64,000 bases of DNA. Source: Lysobacter sp. Root76. GTDB taxonomy: Bacteria; Pseudomonadota; Gammaproteobacteria; Xanthomonadales; Xanthomonadaceae. Positions 15,860 through 25,236 of the stretch are shown here, one piece after another. The stretch spans positions 391,224 to 455,223 of the forward strand of contig NZ_LMIK01000005.1 of NCBI RefSeq assembly GCF_001428685.1, given 5' to 3'. The notes under the pieces are model-generated. The model searched no databases, was not told the origin of the DNA, and saw only the letters and a program-made list of their open reading frames with translations. The stretch's first letter is position 1. Each line of letters opens with the position of its first letter. A program made the position numbers and the translations under genes.

Positions 15860-17650
15860 ATGAATGCAGTGGTCGATTCGATCGACAGCGGCAACCGGGG
15901 CGGCGTGTCCGTCGCCCGCCGCTGGTACGCGGGACAGGGTGCGCCGCAGGAACGCGCCCTCAACTACACGGCGCTGCTACCCGCCGACGACGAGTGGTCG
16001 CGCGACAACGTGCTCCGCGCGATCGTCGCCGACGCTTTGCAGCGCAACGGCCAGGTCGTGGACGAGGACACCCTCGAAGCCACGGTGGCCTCGGTCTCAG
16101 CCCCCGGCGGCGCGCTCGCGCAGACGGCGCTGACCTGGAAGCTGCACCCCGGCGAGACCCGCGCCGACGGCCGCGCCTCGCCGCCGTTCCACGGCTATGC
16201 GGTGGAGGTCCCCGCCAACCTGCAAAACTCGCTGGCCGAGTACGCCAAGACCTGGTCGGCGCAGCGCGATGCCGGCCCCGAGGCGCCGATCGACAAACCC
16301 TTGGCCGAGCTCCAGCAGCTCGCCCGCAGCGGCGGTCACGGCGACATCGCCCAGACCCTGGCCGCTTTGGAAGCCGCGATCCAGGCCGGCAGCGCCGCCA
16401 ACCAGGCCGGCAAGCCGATCGACGCGGTGGCCATGGCCGCCGTGCTGCAGTTCGCGACCAGTACCGGACGCGAGCGCGAGGCGGCGAAGATCCTCGAGCG
16501 CTACAGCGCGGTCAAAGGCGTGGCTAACGACGCCAAGCTCATCGGCCAGGACGCCGAACGCGTCTTCAACGGTCGCGACCCGATCACCCGCAAACCGCTG
16601 GACACCGACCGCCGCGTCGACGCCGCGTTCGACCTGCTCGGCAACGGCTTCAAGATGGCCGGCGATGTCGGCGCCACCGCCTTGATGCTGGGCGCGCGCG
16701 GCTCCCTGGTTACCGGCCTGATCGGCGTCGCGCCGGCGGGCGCGGCCATCGTCGCCTTCGCCGCCGGTGCGTACCAGTTGATCAAGCACATCCGCGAGGA
16801 ACTGCTGGCGCCGCGCTGGGAAGAATTCCGCGAGCGCTTCCCGTTCGCCGAGGGCCTGGAGCCGCGCAAGGCGATCAACGGCGTGATGCGCCAGATCTCG
16901 GGCATGCCCACCGACGCCGGCAACGCCATGTCCACCGCCACCCGCGTGCTCGACGCGCTGGGCGAGAACGCGGAAACGCGCGAGCGCTTCCTCGCTTTCC
17001 TCAAGCAGAAGGTGCAACCCGAGTCGCTGGTCGACATCCTCGCCTCCGGCCAGGGCCTGGAGCGCCTGAGCGCGCAACAGGCCGTCGATCTGGCCAAGGC
17101 GGCGAAGAGTTCGTCCAGGGAGTTCCTCGACCTGGAGCTCAAGGACGTCAAGCGCTACGTGCGCGATCGCGACGGCGACCGCGAGCGCGGCACCTATCTG
17201 CTGCCGGCGGCGGCGCAGGAGGCGGCCAACCGCAACACCAACAAGCTCGGCGGCGCGATCGACGAAGGCCTGCGCGTGGCCGGCGCCCTGACCAGCGGCG
17301 CGAATTCCTTGAACGGCATGTACAAGGACATGCTCGACAAGCTCAAGGGCGTCGATCCCGCGCAGGTCAAGCTCAACCAGCAACAGCAGCAGAACCTGGC
17401 CGCGGCGCTGGTGCCCGTGACCCGCGACGGCGGCCTGACCCAGGTCGATCATCTGTTCGCGAGCAAGGACGGCAGCAAGCTGTTCGCGGTGCAGGGCGAT
17501 CCGCAGTCGGCGACCCGGCGCATGGTCTCGATAGACGTGGCCGCCGGTGCCAGCCAGAGCCTGGAAGTGAGCAGCCAGCTGGCGGCGCGCAACATGGCCA
17601 GCGGCGAGACGACGCAGCAGCAGGCGCAGGGTGGCGGTCGCGGGTTCTGA
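15860..17650 (+). CDS. XVIPCD-tailed type IV secretion effector (antibacterial X-Tfe), toxin part unassigned
   Basis: 596-residue protein whose last 100 residues match the XVIPCD, the signal that recruits effectors to VirD4 of the bacteria-killing T4SS of Xanthomonadales. Seen directly: GLTQVDHL at 525-532 (family GLxxIDHV), FAVQG at 542-546, RRMVSIDVAAGASQSLEVSSQLA after it, and a Gln-rich low-complexity end. Residues of about 255-305 hold a long hydrophobic, Gly/Ala-rich stretch (GATALMLGARGSLVTGLIGVAPAGAAIVAFAAGAY) suited to membrane insertion; the rest is helical with no catalytic motif I recognise. No signal peptide is present, as expected for T4SS delivery. A strong terminator follows. 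The T4SS genes are not in the window. Killing by pore formation is inference. Confidence 0.82.
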   Translation: MNAVVDSIDSGNRGGVSVARRWYAGQGAPQERALNYTALLPADDEWSRDNVLRAIVADALQRNGQVVDEDTLEATVASVSAPGGALAQTALTWKLHPGETRADGRASPPFHGYAVEVPANLQNSLAEYAKTWSAQRDAGPEAPIDKPLAELQQLARSGGHGDIAQTLAALEAAIQAGSAANQAGKPIDAVAMAAVLQFATSTGREREAAKILERYSAVKGVANDAKLIGQDAERVFNGRDPITRKPLDTDRRVDAAFDLLGNGFKMAGDVGATALMLGARGSLVTGLIGVAPAGAAIVAFAAGAYQLIKHIREELLAPRWEEFRERFPFAEGLEPRKAINGVMRQISGMPTDAGNAMSTATRVLDALGENAETRERFLAFLKQKVQPESLVDILASGQGLERLSAQQAVDLAKAAKSSSREFLDLELKDVKRYVRDRDGDRERGTYLLPAAAQEAANRNTNKLGGAIDEGLRVAGALTSGANSLNGMYKDMLDKLKGVDPAQVKLNQQQQQNLAAALVPVTRDGGLTQVDHLFASKDGSKLFAVQGDPQSATRRMVSIDVAAGASQSLEVSSQLAARNMASGETTQQQAQGGGRGF

Positions 17651-17670
17651 CCCTACCAACTGCACCAGAG

Positions 17671-17702
17671 AAACGCCCCGCGCTGCGGGGCGTTTCTTTT
17701 TC
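17671..17702 (+). terminator. Rho-independent terminator of the effector gene
   Basis: Stem AAACGCCCCGC / GCGGGGCGTTT with a short GCT loop, followed by CTTTTT. It starts 20 bases after the effector stop codon and ends the effector transcript before the repeat-rich gap. Confidence 0.9.
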
Positions 17703-17737
17703 CAGGCTGCCGAATGCGGCAGCGCTTCGATGCGCTG

Positions 17738-18020
17738 GGTAGGAGCTGCGTAAGCTGCGACTGCGAACCTGCGACTACTGCGTCGGCTCTTCCCCATTGA
17801 GAAGGGGGTGAGGGGCTCCTGCCGTTGTTCTGTTAGCGGCAAAAGCATTCGCGCTTTACGCTCATCCCCTCACCCTAGCCCTCTCCCGCAAGCGGGAGAG
17901 GGAACAGCAACGACGCTAGCTGCTTTTAACTCATCTCCCTGCAAGCGGGAGAGGGAATCCTTGCGACGCTGCTGCTTTAGCCCCTCTCCCGCTTGCGGGA
18001 GAGGGGTTGGGGTGAGGGCC
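17738..18020. repeat. Cluster of dispersed intergenic repeats between effector and rho
   Basis: At 17738-17770 lies a variant of the 7-kb palindrome (TAGGAGCTGCGTAAGCTGCG, both arms changed together, so the hairpin is kept). From 17862 to 18020 lie three copies of a CTCTCCCGC / GCGGGAGAG hairpin element. The outer two (about 17866-17905 and 17978-18018) carry CTCACCC and GGGTGAGGG flanks in opposite orientation, forming one large inverted repeat. The central copy (about 17939-17957) is partial. No gene is present between 17651 and 18093. Confidence 0.75.
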
Positions 18021-18040
18021 GCCCACCCCTCATCGCCCAA

Positions 18041-18070
18041 ACAAAAACGCCCCGCACAAAGCGGGGCGTT
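18041..18070 (-). terminator. Rho-independent terminator of rho
   Basis: On the minus strand AACGCCCCGC / GCGGGGCGTT with a 5-base loop (TTTGT), followed by TTTTGT. It lies 24 bases after the rho stop codon. Its stem is nearly the same sequence as the effector terminator 350 bp away, in mirror position. Confidence 0.88.
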
Positions 18071-18093
18071 TCGCGGCGCCGGCGAAGCGCGCC

Positions 18094-19806
18094 TCAGCGC
18101 TTCATCGAACTGAAGAACTCGTCGTTGGACTTGGTGGTCTTCATCTTGTCCAGCAGGAACTCCATCGCGCCGATCTCGTCCATGCCGTGCAGCAGCTTGC
18201 GCAGGATCCAGATCTTCTGCAGCAGTTCCGGCTCGATCAGCAGGTCCTCGCGGCGGGTGCCGGAGCGGTTGATGTTGATCGCGGGGTAGACGCGCTTTTC
18301 GGCGATACGGCGGTCCAGGTGCACTTCCGAGTTGCCGGTGCCCTTGAACTCTTCGTAGATCACCTCGTCCATCTTGCTGCCGGTGTCGATCAGCGCGGTC
18401 GCGATGATGGTCAGCGAGCCGCCTTCCTCGACGTTGCGCGCGGCGCCGAAGAAGCGCTTCGGACGGTGCAGGGCGTTGGCGTCGACGCCGCCGGTCAGGA
18501 CCTTGCCCGAGCTGGGCACGACGTTGTTGTAGGCGCGGGCCAGGCGGGTGATCGAGTCAAGCAGGATCACCACGTCCTTCTTGTGTTCGACCAGGCGCTT
18601 GGCGCGCTCGATCACCATCTCGGCGACCTGGACGTGGCGGCCGGCGGGTTCGTCGAAGGTCGAGGAGACCACTTCGCCGCGCACGGTGCGCTGCATTTCG
18701 GTCACTTCTTCCGGACGCTCGTCCACCAGCAGCACGATCAGGTGCACGTCGGGGTGGTTGTGGGTGATCGCGGTGGCGACCTGCTGCATCAACATGGTCT
18801 TGCCGGCCTTGGGCGGCGAGACGATCAGGGCGCGCTGGCCCTTGCCCTGCGGCGCCATCAGATCGAGGATGCGGCCGGTGATGTCTTCGGTCGAACCGTC
18901 GCCGCGCTCGAGCCGGAACTTGCGGCGCGGGAACAGCGGGGTCAGGTTCTCGAACAGGACCTTGTTCTTGGACGCTTCCAGCGGCTCGCCGTTGATGGTG
19001 TCGACGATGGAGAGGGCGAAATAGCGTTCGCCGTCCTTGGGGAAGCGGATGCGGCCGGACAGGTGGTCGCCGGTGCGCAGGTTGAAGCGGCGGATCTGGC
19101 TGGGCGAGATGTAGGTGTCGTCCGGGCCGGCCAGGTAGCTGGCCTCGGCCGCGCGCAGGAAGCCGAAGCCGTCGGGCAGGATTTCCAGCACGCCGTCGGC
19201 GGCGACGCCTTCGCCGTGGCGGGTCAGGACCTTGAGCAGGGCGAAGATCACGTCCTGCTTGCGGGCGCGGGCGACGCCTTCCTGGATGCTCAGCTGGTCG
19301 GCTAGGTCGAGCAGTTTCGGCGCGGGCATGCGCTTGAGGTCGCCCAGCGAGTACTGCGGGAAGCCTTCCGGCACCTGCGGGTGCGGGCGCGGGACGAAGT
19401 TCTCGCCGTTGCCGCCGTCGTTGAACATGCCTTCGTCGCGCGGACGGCCGCTACGGTCGCCGCCGCCACCACCACCGCGTTCGCGGTCGCGGCGATTGCG
19501 GAAGCGGTCGCGGCGGTTGCCGCCGCGGTTGTTGTCGAAGTCGCGTTGAGCGTTGCCGCCTTCGCCACCGCCGCCGCCACCGCCCTGCGGCGCGCTCTCG
19601 CCGCCGGACGGGGCCGGTGCGGAGTCGCCTGCGGAGGGAGCGGGAGCGGCCGGGGCGGCCGGTGCGGGGGGCGCGGCCGGCGGCGGAGCGCTGGCGGCAG
19701 GAGCGGACGGACTGGCGGCGGCGGGAGCGGCGTCGGCTTTGGCGACACGCGGCTTGCGCACACGCTTTTCGGCGATATCGCCAGCGTCGGGGGTGTTATC
19801 GGACAA
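18094..19806 (-). CDS. rho: Transcription termination factor Rho with long disordered N-terminal extension
   Basis: Hexameric RNA helicase/ATPase that ends transcription at rut sites. The C-terminal 420 residues align with the whole E. coli protein: OB-fold RNA-binding region ([14 protein letters not shown] ... [16 protein letters not shown]), Walker A ([12 protein letters not shown], near residue 330), Walker B ([17 protein letters not shown]), and Q-loop/R-loop elements ending in [19 protein letters not shown]. Residues 1 to about 150 are extra: an Ala/Pro-rich stretch ([21 protein letters not shown]), a poly-Gly run, then an Arg/Asn/Gly-rich segment ([25 protein letters not shown]). Such insertions occur in Rho of some high-GC bacteria and may add RNA binding. 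It lies downstream of trxA. Confidence 0.97.
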   Translation of the reverse strand: MSDNTPDAGDIAEKRVRKPRVAKADAAPAAASPSAPAASAPPPAAPPAPAAPAAPAPSAGDSAPAPSGGESAPQGGGGGGGEGGNAQRDFDNNRGGNRRDRFRNRRDRERGGGGGGDRSGRPRDEGMFNDGGNGENFVPRPHPQVPEGFPQYSLGDLKRMPAPKLLDLADQLSIQEGVARARKQDVIFALLKVLTRHGEGVAADGVLEILPDGFGFLRAAEASYLAGPDDTYISPSQIRRFNLRTGDHLSGRIRFPKDGERYFALSIVDTINGEPLEASKNKVLFENLTPLFPRRKFRLERGDGSTEDITGRILDLMAPQGKGQRALIVSPPKAGKTMLMQQVATAITHNHPDVHLIVLLVDERPEEVTEMQRTVRGEVVSSTFDEPAGRHVQVAEMVIERAKRLVEHKKDVVILLDSITRLARAYNNVVPSSGKVLTGGVDANALHRPKRFFGAARNVEEGGSLTIIATALIDTGSKMDEVIYEEFKGTGNSEVHLDRRIAEKRVYPAININRSGTRREDLLIEPELLQKIWILRKLLHGMDEIGAMEFLLDKMKTTKSNDEFFSSMKR

Positions 19807-20054
19807 GCAGGGAATCCTCGCTAAGGGGCGAGCGCTCGCAGGCAGCGAGCGGGACGTCGGGGACGTGGGTGGATGATGGTTTCGCGAGATGGGGTGCGGC
19901 GCTGCCAGTGCTACGGTTCGGCGCCGGGTATGGCGAAACTAGCACTGCCGCTGCGCGGCGGCAAGCCTGGTGGGGCTTGCCGTTCACGTTGCCGGGCCGG
20001 GCCCGGCGGCCTTCGGCCTTCGCCCCGCATGGCGCGGGCGAAGGCGGGGGGCGA

Positions 20055-20387
20055 TCAGATCGCCTTGTCGATCATCTGGGTCAGCAGGGTCTTGATGTTC
20101 GGCGGCGCGCCCAGCTGGCTGGAGTGGACCTGGCCGTCCTTGAACATCAGCAGCATCGGGATGCTGCGCACGTTGTAGCGGACCCCCAGCGCCGGGAATT
20201 CCTGAACGTCGACCTTGACCACCTTGGCCTTGCCGTCGTACTGGTCGGCGAGCTGCTCGACGATCGGCCCGATCGCCTTGCAGGGGCCGCACCAGGGGGC
20301 CCAGAAGTCGACCAGGACCGGTTCGGACGACTGCAGCACGGTGGCATCGAAGTCGGAATCGCCAGCATGCAGAACTTTTTCGCTCAC
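20055..20387 (-). CDS. trxA: Thioredoxin
   Basis: Cytoplasmic dithiol oxidoreductase of 110 residues that reduces protein disulfides and is itself reduced by thioredoxin reductase. The active site WCGPC is intact in VDFWAPWCGPCKAIGPIVEQLA, and the cis-proline loop is RSIPMLLMF (Ile-Pro then Met, where Thr is usual after the cis-Pro). It is divergent from rhlB and upstream of rho, the same rhlB / trxA-rho order as in E. coli. About 250 bases separate it from rho, so rho probably has its own leader. Confidence 0.95.
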   Translation of the reverse strand: MSEKVLHAGDSDFDATVLQSSEPVLVDFWAPWCGPCKAIGPIVEQLADQYDGKAKVVKVDVQEFPALGVRYNVRSIPMLLMFKDGQVHSSQLGAPPNIKTLLTQMIDKAI

Positions 20388-20633
20388 GGGGATGATCTCC
20401 TGCGGGGTGCTCGCCCGTACGGAACGGGCTCTTCTTGAATGGAAACCCCGGGCGGGCCGTGCCGGGCGGGGGCTTACTGTAAACTGGGGCGTTTCGCGGC
20501 ACCTTCAAGGGCTGCGCCACCGCCTCCCAGAGGCAGAACGTCGGGTCGGCCATGGGGTCTGCCCGGCCCCGGCAGTCTGCTTCGCCGACGCCACCCACGC
20601 AAGCGCAGTTCTGCGCGCGGACCCTTAAGACGC

Positions 20634-22388
20634 ATGAGCGACAAGCCTTTAACCGATGTAACGTTCTCCTCGTTCGACCTGCATCCCAGCCTGCTCGCAG
20701 GCCTCGAAGCCGCCGGCTTCTCGCGCTGCACGCCGATCCAGGCGCTGACCCTGCCGATCACCCTGACCGGCCGCGACGTCGCCGGCCAGGCCCAGACCGG
20801 CACCGGCAAGACCCTGGCCTTCCTGGTCACCGTCATCAACCGCCTGCTGACCCGTCCGGCCCTGGCCGAGCGCAAGCCCGAAGACCCGCGCGCCCTGATC
20901 CTGGCCCCGACCCGCGAGCTGGCGATCCAGATCCATAAGGACGCGGTCAAGTTCGGTTCCGAGCTGGGCCTGAAGTTCGCCCTGGTCTACGGCGGCGTCG
21001 ACTACGACAAGCAGCGCGAGCTGCTGCAGAAGGGCGCCGACGTCATCATCGCTACGCCCGGCCGCCTGATCGACTACGTCAAGCAGCACAAGGTGGTGTC
21101 GCTGCACGCCTGCGAGATGTGCGTGCTGGACGAAGCCGACCGCATGTTCGACCTGGGCTTCATCAAGGACATCCGCTTCCTGCTGCGGCGCATGCCGATC
21201 CGCACCGAGCGCCAGACCTTGCTGTTCTCGGCGACCCTGAGCCACCGCGTGCTCGAGCTCGCCTACGAGCACATGAACGAGCCCGAGAAGATCGTCGTCG
21301 AAACCGAGTTCATCACCGCGGCCAAGGTGCGCCAGAAGGTGTACTTCCCGTCCGACGAAGAGAAGATCCCGCTGCTGCTGGGCCTGCTGTCGCGCTCCGA
21401 GGGCGCGCGCACCATGGTGTTCGTCAACACCAAGGTCTGGGTCGAGCGCGTGGCGCGTTCGCTGGAGCGCGGCGGCTACCGGGTCGGCGTGCTGTCCGGC
21501 GACGTGCCGCAGAAGAAGCGCGAGTCGCTGCTCAACAAGTTCCAGAAGGGCCAGCTCGAGATCCTGGTCGCCACCGACGTGGCCGCCCGCGGCCTGCACA
21601 TCGACGGCGTCAGCCACGTCTACAACTACGACCTGCCGTTCGATGCCGAGGACTACGTCCACCGCATCGGCCGCACCGCCCGCCTGGGCGCCGAGGGCGA
21701 CGCGATCAGCTTCGCCTGCGAGCGCTACGCGATGAGCCTGCCGGACATCGAGAGCTACATCGAGCAGAAGCTGCCGGTGGCCACGGTCGACGCCGACCTG
21801 CTGGTCGCGCTGCCGCGCAAGCCGCGCGAAGTGCCGGCGGGCGAGGAAGGCGAAGAGAACGAAAGCATCGGCGCGATCTTCAAGGAAGCGCGCGAGCAGC
21901 GCGCCGCCGACGAAGAGCGTCGTGGCGGCGGTCGCAGCGGCAGCCGCAGCGGCGGTTCGCGCGACGGCGGCCGTCGCGAGGGCGGTCCGCGTCGCGAAGG
22001 TTCGCGCAGCGAGCGTCCGCGCCGCGAGCCCGGCGCCGCCGCACCCGCTGCCACGGCGGAAGGCGCCGCACCGCGTCCGCCGCGTCCCGAGCGCAAGCCG
22101 CGTCCGGAAGGCGAGGCGGCTCCGGTCGCCACGGCCGCGGTCGAAGGCGAGCACGCACCGCGCAAGCGCCGCCGTCGTCGCGGCGGTCGGCGCATCGAAG
22201 GCGCCGAGGGTGCGACGCCCGGTCAGACCACCCAGGTCGCCGCAACCAAGGCCGCACCGGCCGCCAAGTCCGGCGCCGCCAAGCCCGCTCCGGCGGGCGA
22301 GAGCGACGCCAAGCAGGGCGGCCTGCTCAGCCGGATCGGCCGCGGCCTGAAGTCGCTGGTCACGCGCGCACCGCGTTCGCAGCACTGA
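20634..22388 (+). CDS. rhlB: ATP-dependent RNA helicase RhlB
   Basis: DEAD-box helicase of 584 residues that helps unwind structured RNA, typically with the degradosome. Motifs in order: Q motif ([13 protein letters not shown]), motif I AQTGTGKT, Ia [15 protein letters not shown] ([13 protein letters not shown]), III SAT, then IV, V (ARGLHIDGV) and [10 protein letters not shown]. The helicase core ends near residue 400. The remaining 180 residues are Arg/Gly/Pro/Ala-rich and low-complexity ([21 protein letters not shown] ...), likely an RNA- or partner-binding tail. The ATG at 20634 ([16 protein letters not shown]) is chosen because upstream frame sequence is Pro/Arg-rich and unlike homologues. 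Divergent from trxA. Confidence 0.95.
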   Translation: MSDKPLTDVTFSSFDLHPSLLAGLEAAGFSRCTPIQALTLPITLTGRDVAGQAQTGTGKTLAFLVTVINRLLTRPALAERKPEDPRALILAPTRELAIQIHKDAVKFGSELGLKFALVYGGVDYDKQRELLQKGADVIIATPGRLIDYVKQHKVVSLHACEMCVLDEADRMFDLGFIKDIRFLLRRMPIRTERQTLLFSATLSHRVLELAYEHMNEPEKIVVETEFITAAKVRQKVYFPSDEEKIPLLLGLLSRSEGARTMVFVNTKVWVERVARSLERGGYRVGVLSGDVPQKKRESLLNKFQKGQLEILVATDVAARGLHIDGVSHVYNYDLPFDAEDYVHRIGRTARLGAEGDAISFACERYAMSLPDIESYIEQKLPVATVDADLLVALPRKPREVPAGEEGEENESIGAIFKEAREQRAADEERRGGGRSGSRSGGSRDGGRREGGPRREGSRSERPRREPGAAAPAATAEGAAPRPPRPERKPRPEGEAAPVATAAVEGEHAPRKRRRRRGGRRIEGAEGATPGQTTQVAATKAAPAAKSGAAKPAPAGESDAKQGGLLSRIGRGLKSLVTRAPRSQH

Positions 22389-22422
22389 CGCAGGCGGGCG
22401 CAGGCTCGCGCGGCGACACGAT

Positions 22423-22449
22423 ACGGGCGCCCTGGGGCGCCCGTTTTCG
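22423..22449 (+). terminator. Rho-independent terminator of rhlB
   Basis: Perfect 9-bp stem ACGGGCGCC / GGCGCCCGT with a 4-base loop, followed by TTTCGTTTTCG. It lies 34 bases after the rhlB stop codon. Confidence 0.85.
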
Positions 22450-22637
22450 TTTTCGTACGCAGCGGGGCGCGGCTTACCGCTGCCGATGCGGTCCTGCGGG
22501 CGGCGGTGGTCGATCGCGGTGCCTTCCTTGTTGCACGACGTCAGGGCGCTGGCATTGGCCGGGTGCAGGCGGAAACGCGGCGCGCGCCATGAAACATGAT
22601 GTGTTCTCGCGAATCGCTCATCTGCGATACTTCCGCC

Positions 22638-23324
22638 ATGACCGTCCTGCGCTTCGACAACGTCAGTAAACGCTACAGCAGCGGCCACGAGGCGCTCAGC
22701 GAAGTCAGCTTCGACGTCGCCCCCGGCGAGATGCTGTTCGTCACCGGCCACTCCGGCGCCGGCAAGAGCACGCTGTTGAAGCTGATCCACCTCAGCGAGC
22801 GGCCCAGCCGCGGCGCGGTGCTGTTCGGCGACAAGAACCTGCTCAAGGTGCGCGGCCGCCGCGTCGCCCTGCATCGGCGCGAGGTCGGCGTGGTCTATCA
22901 GGACCACCGCCTGCTCGCCGACCGCAGCGTCGCCGACAACGTCGCCCTGCCGTTGCTGCTGCGCGGCCTGCGCCGCGGCGACATCGCCAAGCGCGTGCGT
23001 GCGGTGCTGGACAAGGTCGGCCTGGGCTCGCGCGAACGCGCGCTGCCGGGCGAACTGTCGGCCGGCGAACAGCAGCGCGTCGGCATCGCCCGCGCGATCG
23101 TCGGCGAGCCGCGCCTGCTGGTCGCCGACGAGCCCACCGGCAACCTCGACCCGACCCTGTCGGCGGAGATCCTGGCGCTGTTCGCCTCGCTGCCCGAGCG
23201 CGGCACCAGCGTGCTGGTCGCCAGCCACGATCTGGCCCTGGTCAAACGCATGCGCAAGCGCGTGCTGGTCTTGAACCAGGGCCGCCTGGTCGACGACATC
23301 TCGCCGCAGGACCTGGCCGAATGA
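22638..23324 (+). CDS. ftsE: Cell division ATP-binding protein FtsE
   Basis: ABC-type ATPase of 228 residues. With FtsX it couples divisome constriction to periplasmic peptidoglycan hydrolase activation. Walker A is GHSGAGKST, the signature motif is LSAGEQQRVGIARAI, and Walker B is RLLVADEPTGNLD followed by the H-loop ASHD. The ATG at 22638 gives MTVLRFDNVSKRY, the usual FtsE start. Its stop overlaps the ftsX start by 4 bases, so the two are translationally coupled. Confidence 0.95.
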   Translation: MTVLRFDNVSKRYSSGHEALSEVSFDVAPGEMLFVTGHSGAGKSTLLKLIHLSERPSRGAVLFGDKNLLKVRGRRVALHRREVGVVYQDHRLLADRSVADNVALPLLLRGLRRGDIAKRVRAVLDKVGLGSRERALPGELSAGEQQRVGIARAIVGEPRLLVADEPTGNLDPTLSAEILALFASLPERGTSVLVASHDLALVKRMRKRVLVLNQGRLVDDISPQDLAE

Positions 23325-24265
23325 ACGTCAAATCCGACGCGCCTTCCGATTCGCGCTCGCGCCTGGGCACCTGGGTCGACCACCACGTCTACAGCCTGGT
23401 CGCCAGCCTCGGCCGCATGCTGCGCAAGCCCTGGGCGACCGCGCTCACCGTCGGCGTGATGGCGGTGGCGCTGGCGTTGCCGCTGGGCTTGTGGGCGGCG
23501 CTGAGCAACGTCGAACGCTTCACCGGCGACGTCGAGCAGTCGCGCCAGATCGCGGTGTTCCTCAAGCCCGGCCTGGCCGCCGAACGCGCCAGCGCGCTCG
23601 CCGACGAGCTGCGCGCGCGCCGCGACATCGCCGCGGTCGAGCTGCGCACGCCCGAACAAGGCCTGGCCGAACTGCGCGAGAAGAGCGGCCTGGGCGAGGC
23701 GATCGCGACCCAGGACGGCAACCCGCTGCCCGCTCTGCTGCTGATCACGCCCAAGGGCGACGAGCTGCTGCTGGCCGAATCGCTGAAGACCCTGCCCGAC
23801 GCCGATCTGGTCCAGCACGACGCCGGCTGGCGTCAGCGCCTGGACGGCTGGCTGCGCTTCGGCAGCCGCCTGGCCTGGGTGCTGGCGGCGCTGCTTGGGT
23901 TGGGCGCGTTGCTGGTGGTCGGCAACACCGTGCGCCTGGACATCCAGTCGCGGCGCGAAGAAATCAGCGTGCTGCAACTGCTGGGCGCGACCGACGGCTT
24001 CATCCGGCGTCCGTTCCTGTACCTGGGCGCCTGCTACGGCCTGGTCGCCGGCGCCTTGGCGCTGGCCCTGCTGACAGCCGCCGACATCTCCCTGCGCCAG
24101 CCGCTGGCGGAACTGGCGCGCAGCTACGGTAGCGCGTTCGCCCTGCACGGCTTCGACCTGCGCTACGCGGCCGCGATCGTCGTCGGCGCCGCGCTGCTGG
24201 GCTGGCTCGGCGCCGGGCTGGTGACCGGGCACTATCTGCGCCAGACCCGCCCCACCGACACCTGA
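23321..24265 (+). CDS. ftsX: Cell division protein FtsX
   Basis: Inner-membrane partner of FtsE, 314 residues. Layout: a cytoplasmic N-terminus, a first helix near residue 45 (ALTVGVMAVALALPLGLWAAL), a periplasmic loop of about 110 residues containing the PLPALLLITPKGDE segment that contacts hydrolase activators, then three helices (LAWVLAALLGLGALLVVGNTVRLDI, YGLVAGALALALLTAADI, AAAIVVGAALLGWLGAGLV). RREEISVLQLLGATDGFIRRPFLYLG is the conserved FtsX cytoplasmic loop. Unlike E. coli, rpoH does not follow; it lies 30 kb to the right. Confidence 0.94.
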   Translation: MNVKSDAPSDSRSRLGTWVDHHVYSLVASLGRMLRKPWATALTVGVMAVALALPLGLWAALSNVERFTGDVEQSRQIAVFLKPGLAAERASALADELRARRDIAAVELRTPEQGLAELREKSGLGEAIATQDGNPLPALLLITPKGDELLLAESLKTLPDADLVQHDAGWRQRLDGWLRFGSRLAWVLAALLGLGALLVVGNTVRLDIQSRREEISVLQLLGATDGFIRRPFLYLGACYGLVAGALALALLTAADISLRQPLAELARSYGSAFALHGFDLRYAAAIVVGAALLGWLGAGLVTGHYLRQTRPTDT

Positions 24266-24399
24266 TCGGCCGGCCCGGATTCGCCGCCGCAGCGGCCGAT
24301 CTCTCCGGGACGATACGCCAGACTCGGAATCGACAGCGTTTCGCGCCTAAACTCGGACTCCCTTCGCGCCCTCGTCGATAGCGACCCGATCCGTACCGC

Positions 24400-25236
24400 A
24401 TGCACAGTCACGATCTACGCCATTTCGACAACGCCGCACCCCGGGTGATGGTCGTCGACGGTTCCAAGCTGGTACGCAAGCTCATCGGCGACGTGCTCGC
24501 GCGCGAGCTGCCGAACGTCGAGGTCGTGCCCTGCGGCAGCATCGCCGAGGCGCGCGCGGTCCTGGGCGGCGGCGCGGTCGACCTGGTCACCACCTCGCTG
24601 GTGCTGCCCGACGGCGACGGCATCGGCCTGGCACGCAGCGTGCGCGAGGCCGGCGGCCAGGCCTACGTGCCGGTGATCGTGGTCTCCGGCGACGCACAGT
24701 CGCACCTGGAATCGCGCCGCTTCACCGAAGACGTCACCGACTATTTCGACAAGTCCCTGGGCCACAGCGCGCTGGCCGCCTTCATCCGCGGCTACGTCCA
24801 GCCCGAGCCGATCCCCGGCGCGCGCGTGCTCTACGTCGAGGACAGCCGCGTGGTCGCGGTCGCGACCAAGCGCATGCTCGAACGCCACGGCCTGCAGGTG
24901 CTGCATTTCATCGGGGTCGAGGAAGCGCTGGAATACATGGAAACCCACCGCGGCAACGACGACGTCGGCGCCGACCTGGTGCTGACCGACGTCTATCTGA
25001 AAGGCGCGCTCAGCGGCAACGATCTGCTCGAACGCCTGCGCCAGGACTACAAGTACGGCAAGCGCCGCCTGCCGGTGCTGGTGATGACCGGCGACGCCAA
25101 CCGCGACAACCAGAGCGAACTGCTGCGCGCCGGCGCCAACGACCTGGTGCTCAAGCCGATCGAAGAACGCCTGCTGGTCACCAAGACCCTGTTCCAGCTG
25201 CGTTTGTCGCGGCTGCCGGAGCGGAGCTCGGCATGA
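24400..25236 (+). CDS. Tandem receiver-domain response regulator, first receiver degenerate
   Basis: 278-residue protein made only of two CheY-like receiver domains, with no output domain. The first (residues of about 14-130) has lost the phospho-acceptor: [14 protein letters not shown] places Ser66 where Asp is expected, and its acidic pocket is reduced to one Asp (Asp20 in VMVVDGSK). The switch Lys remains (YFDKSL). The second (residues of about 140-265) looks intact: VLYVEDSR, phospho-acceptor Asp197 in [15 protein letters not shown] and VLKPIEE. It could act by protein contact, as such proteins do in motility or cyclic-di-GMP pathways. The kinase is not in the vicinity. It overlaps ung by 4 bases. 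Confidence 0.85.
   Translation: MHSHDLRHFDNAAPRVMVVDGSKLVRKLIGDVLARELPNVEVVPCGSIAEARAVLGGGAVDLVTTSLVLPDGDGIGLARSVREAGGQAYVPVIVVSGDAQSHLESRRFTEDVTDYFDKSLGHSALAAFIRGYVQPEPIPGARVLYVEDSRVVAVATKRMLERHGLQVLHFIGVEEALEYMETHRGNDDVGADLVLTDVYLKGALSGNDLLERLRQDYKYGKRRLPVLVMTGDANRDNQSELLRAGANDLVLKPIEERLLVTKTLFQLRLSRLPERSSA

Noticed and set aside
20649-23228. 859-codon open frame antisense to rhlB and ftsE
   Set aside because: No domain and very biased composition; the DEAD-box and ABC motifs are on the plus strand.
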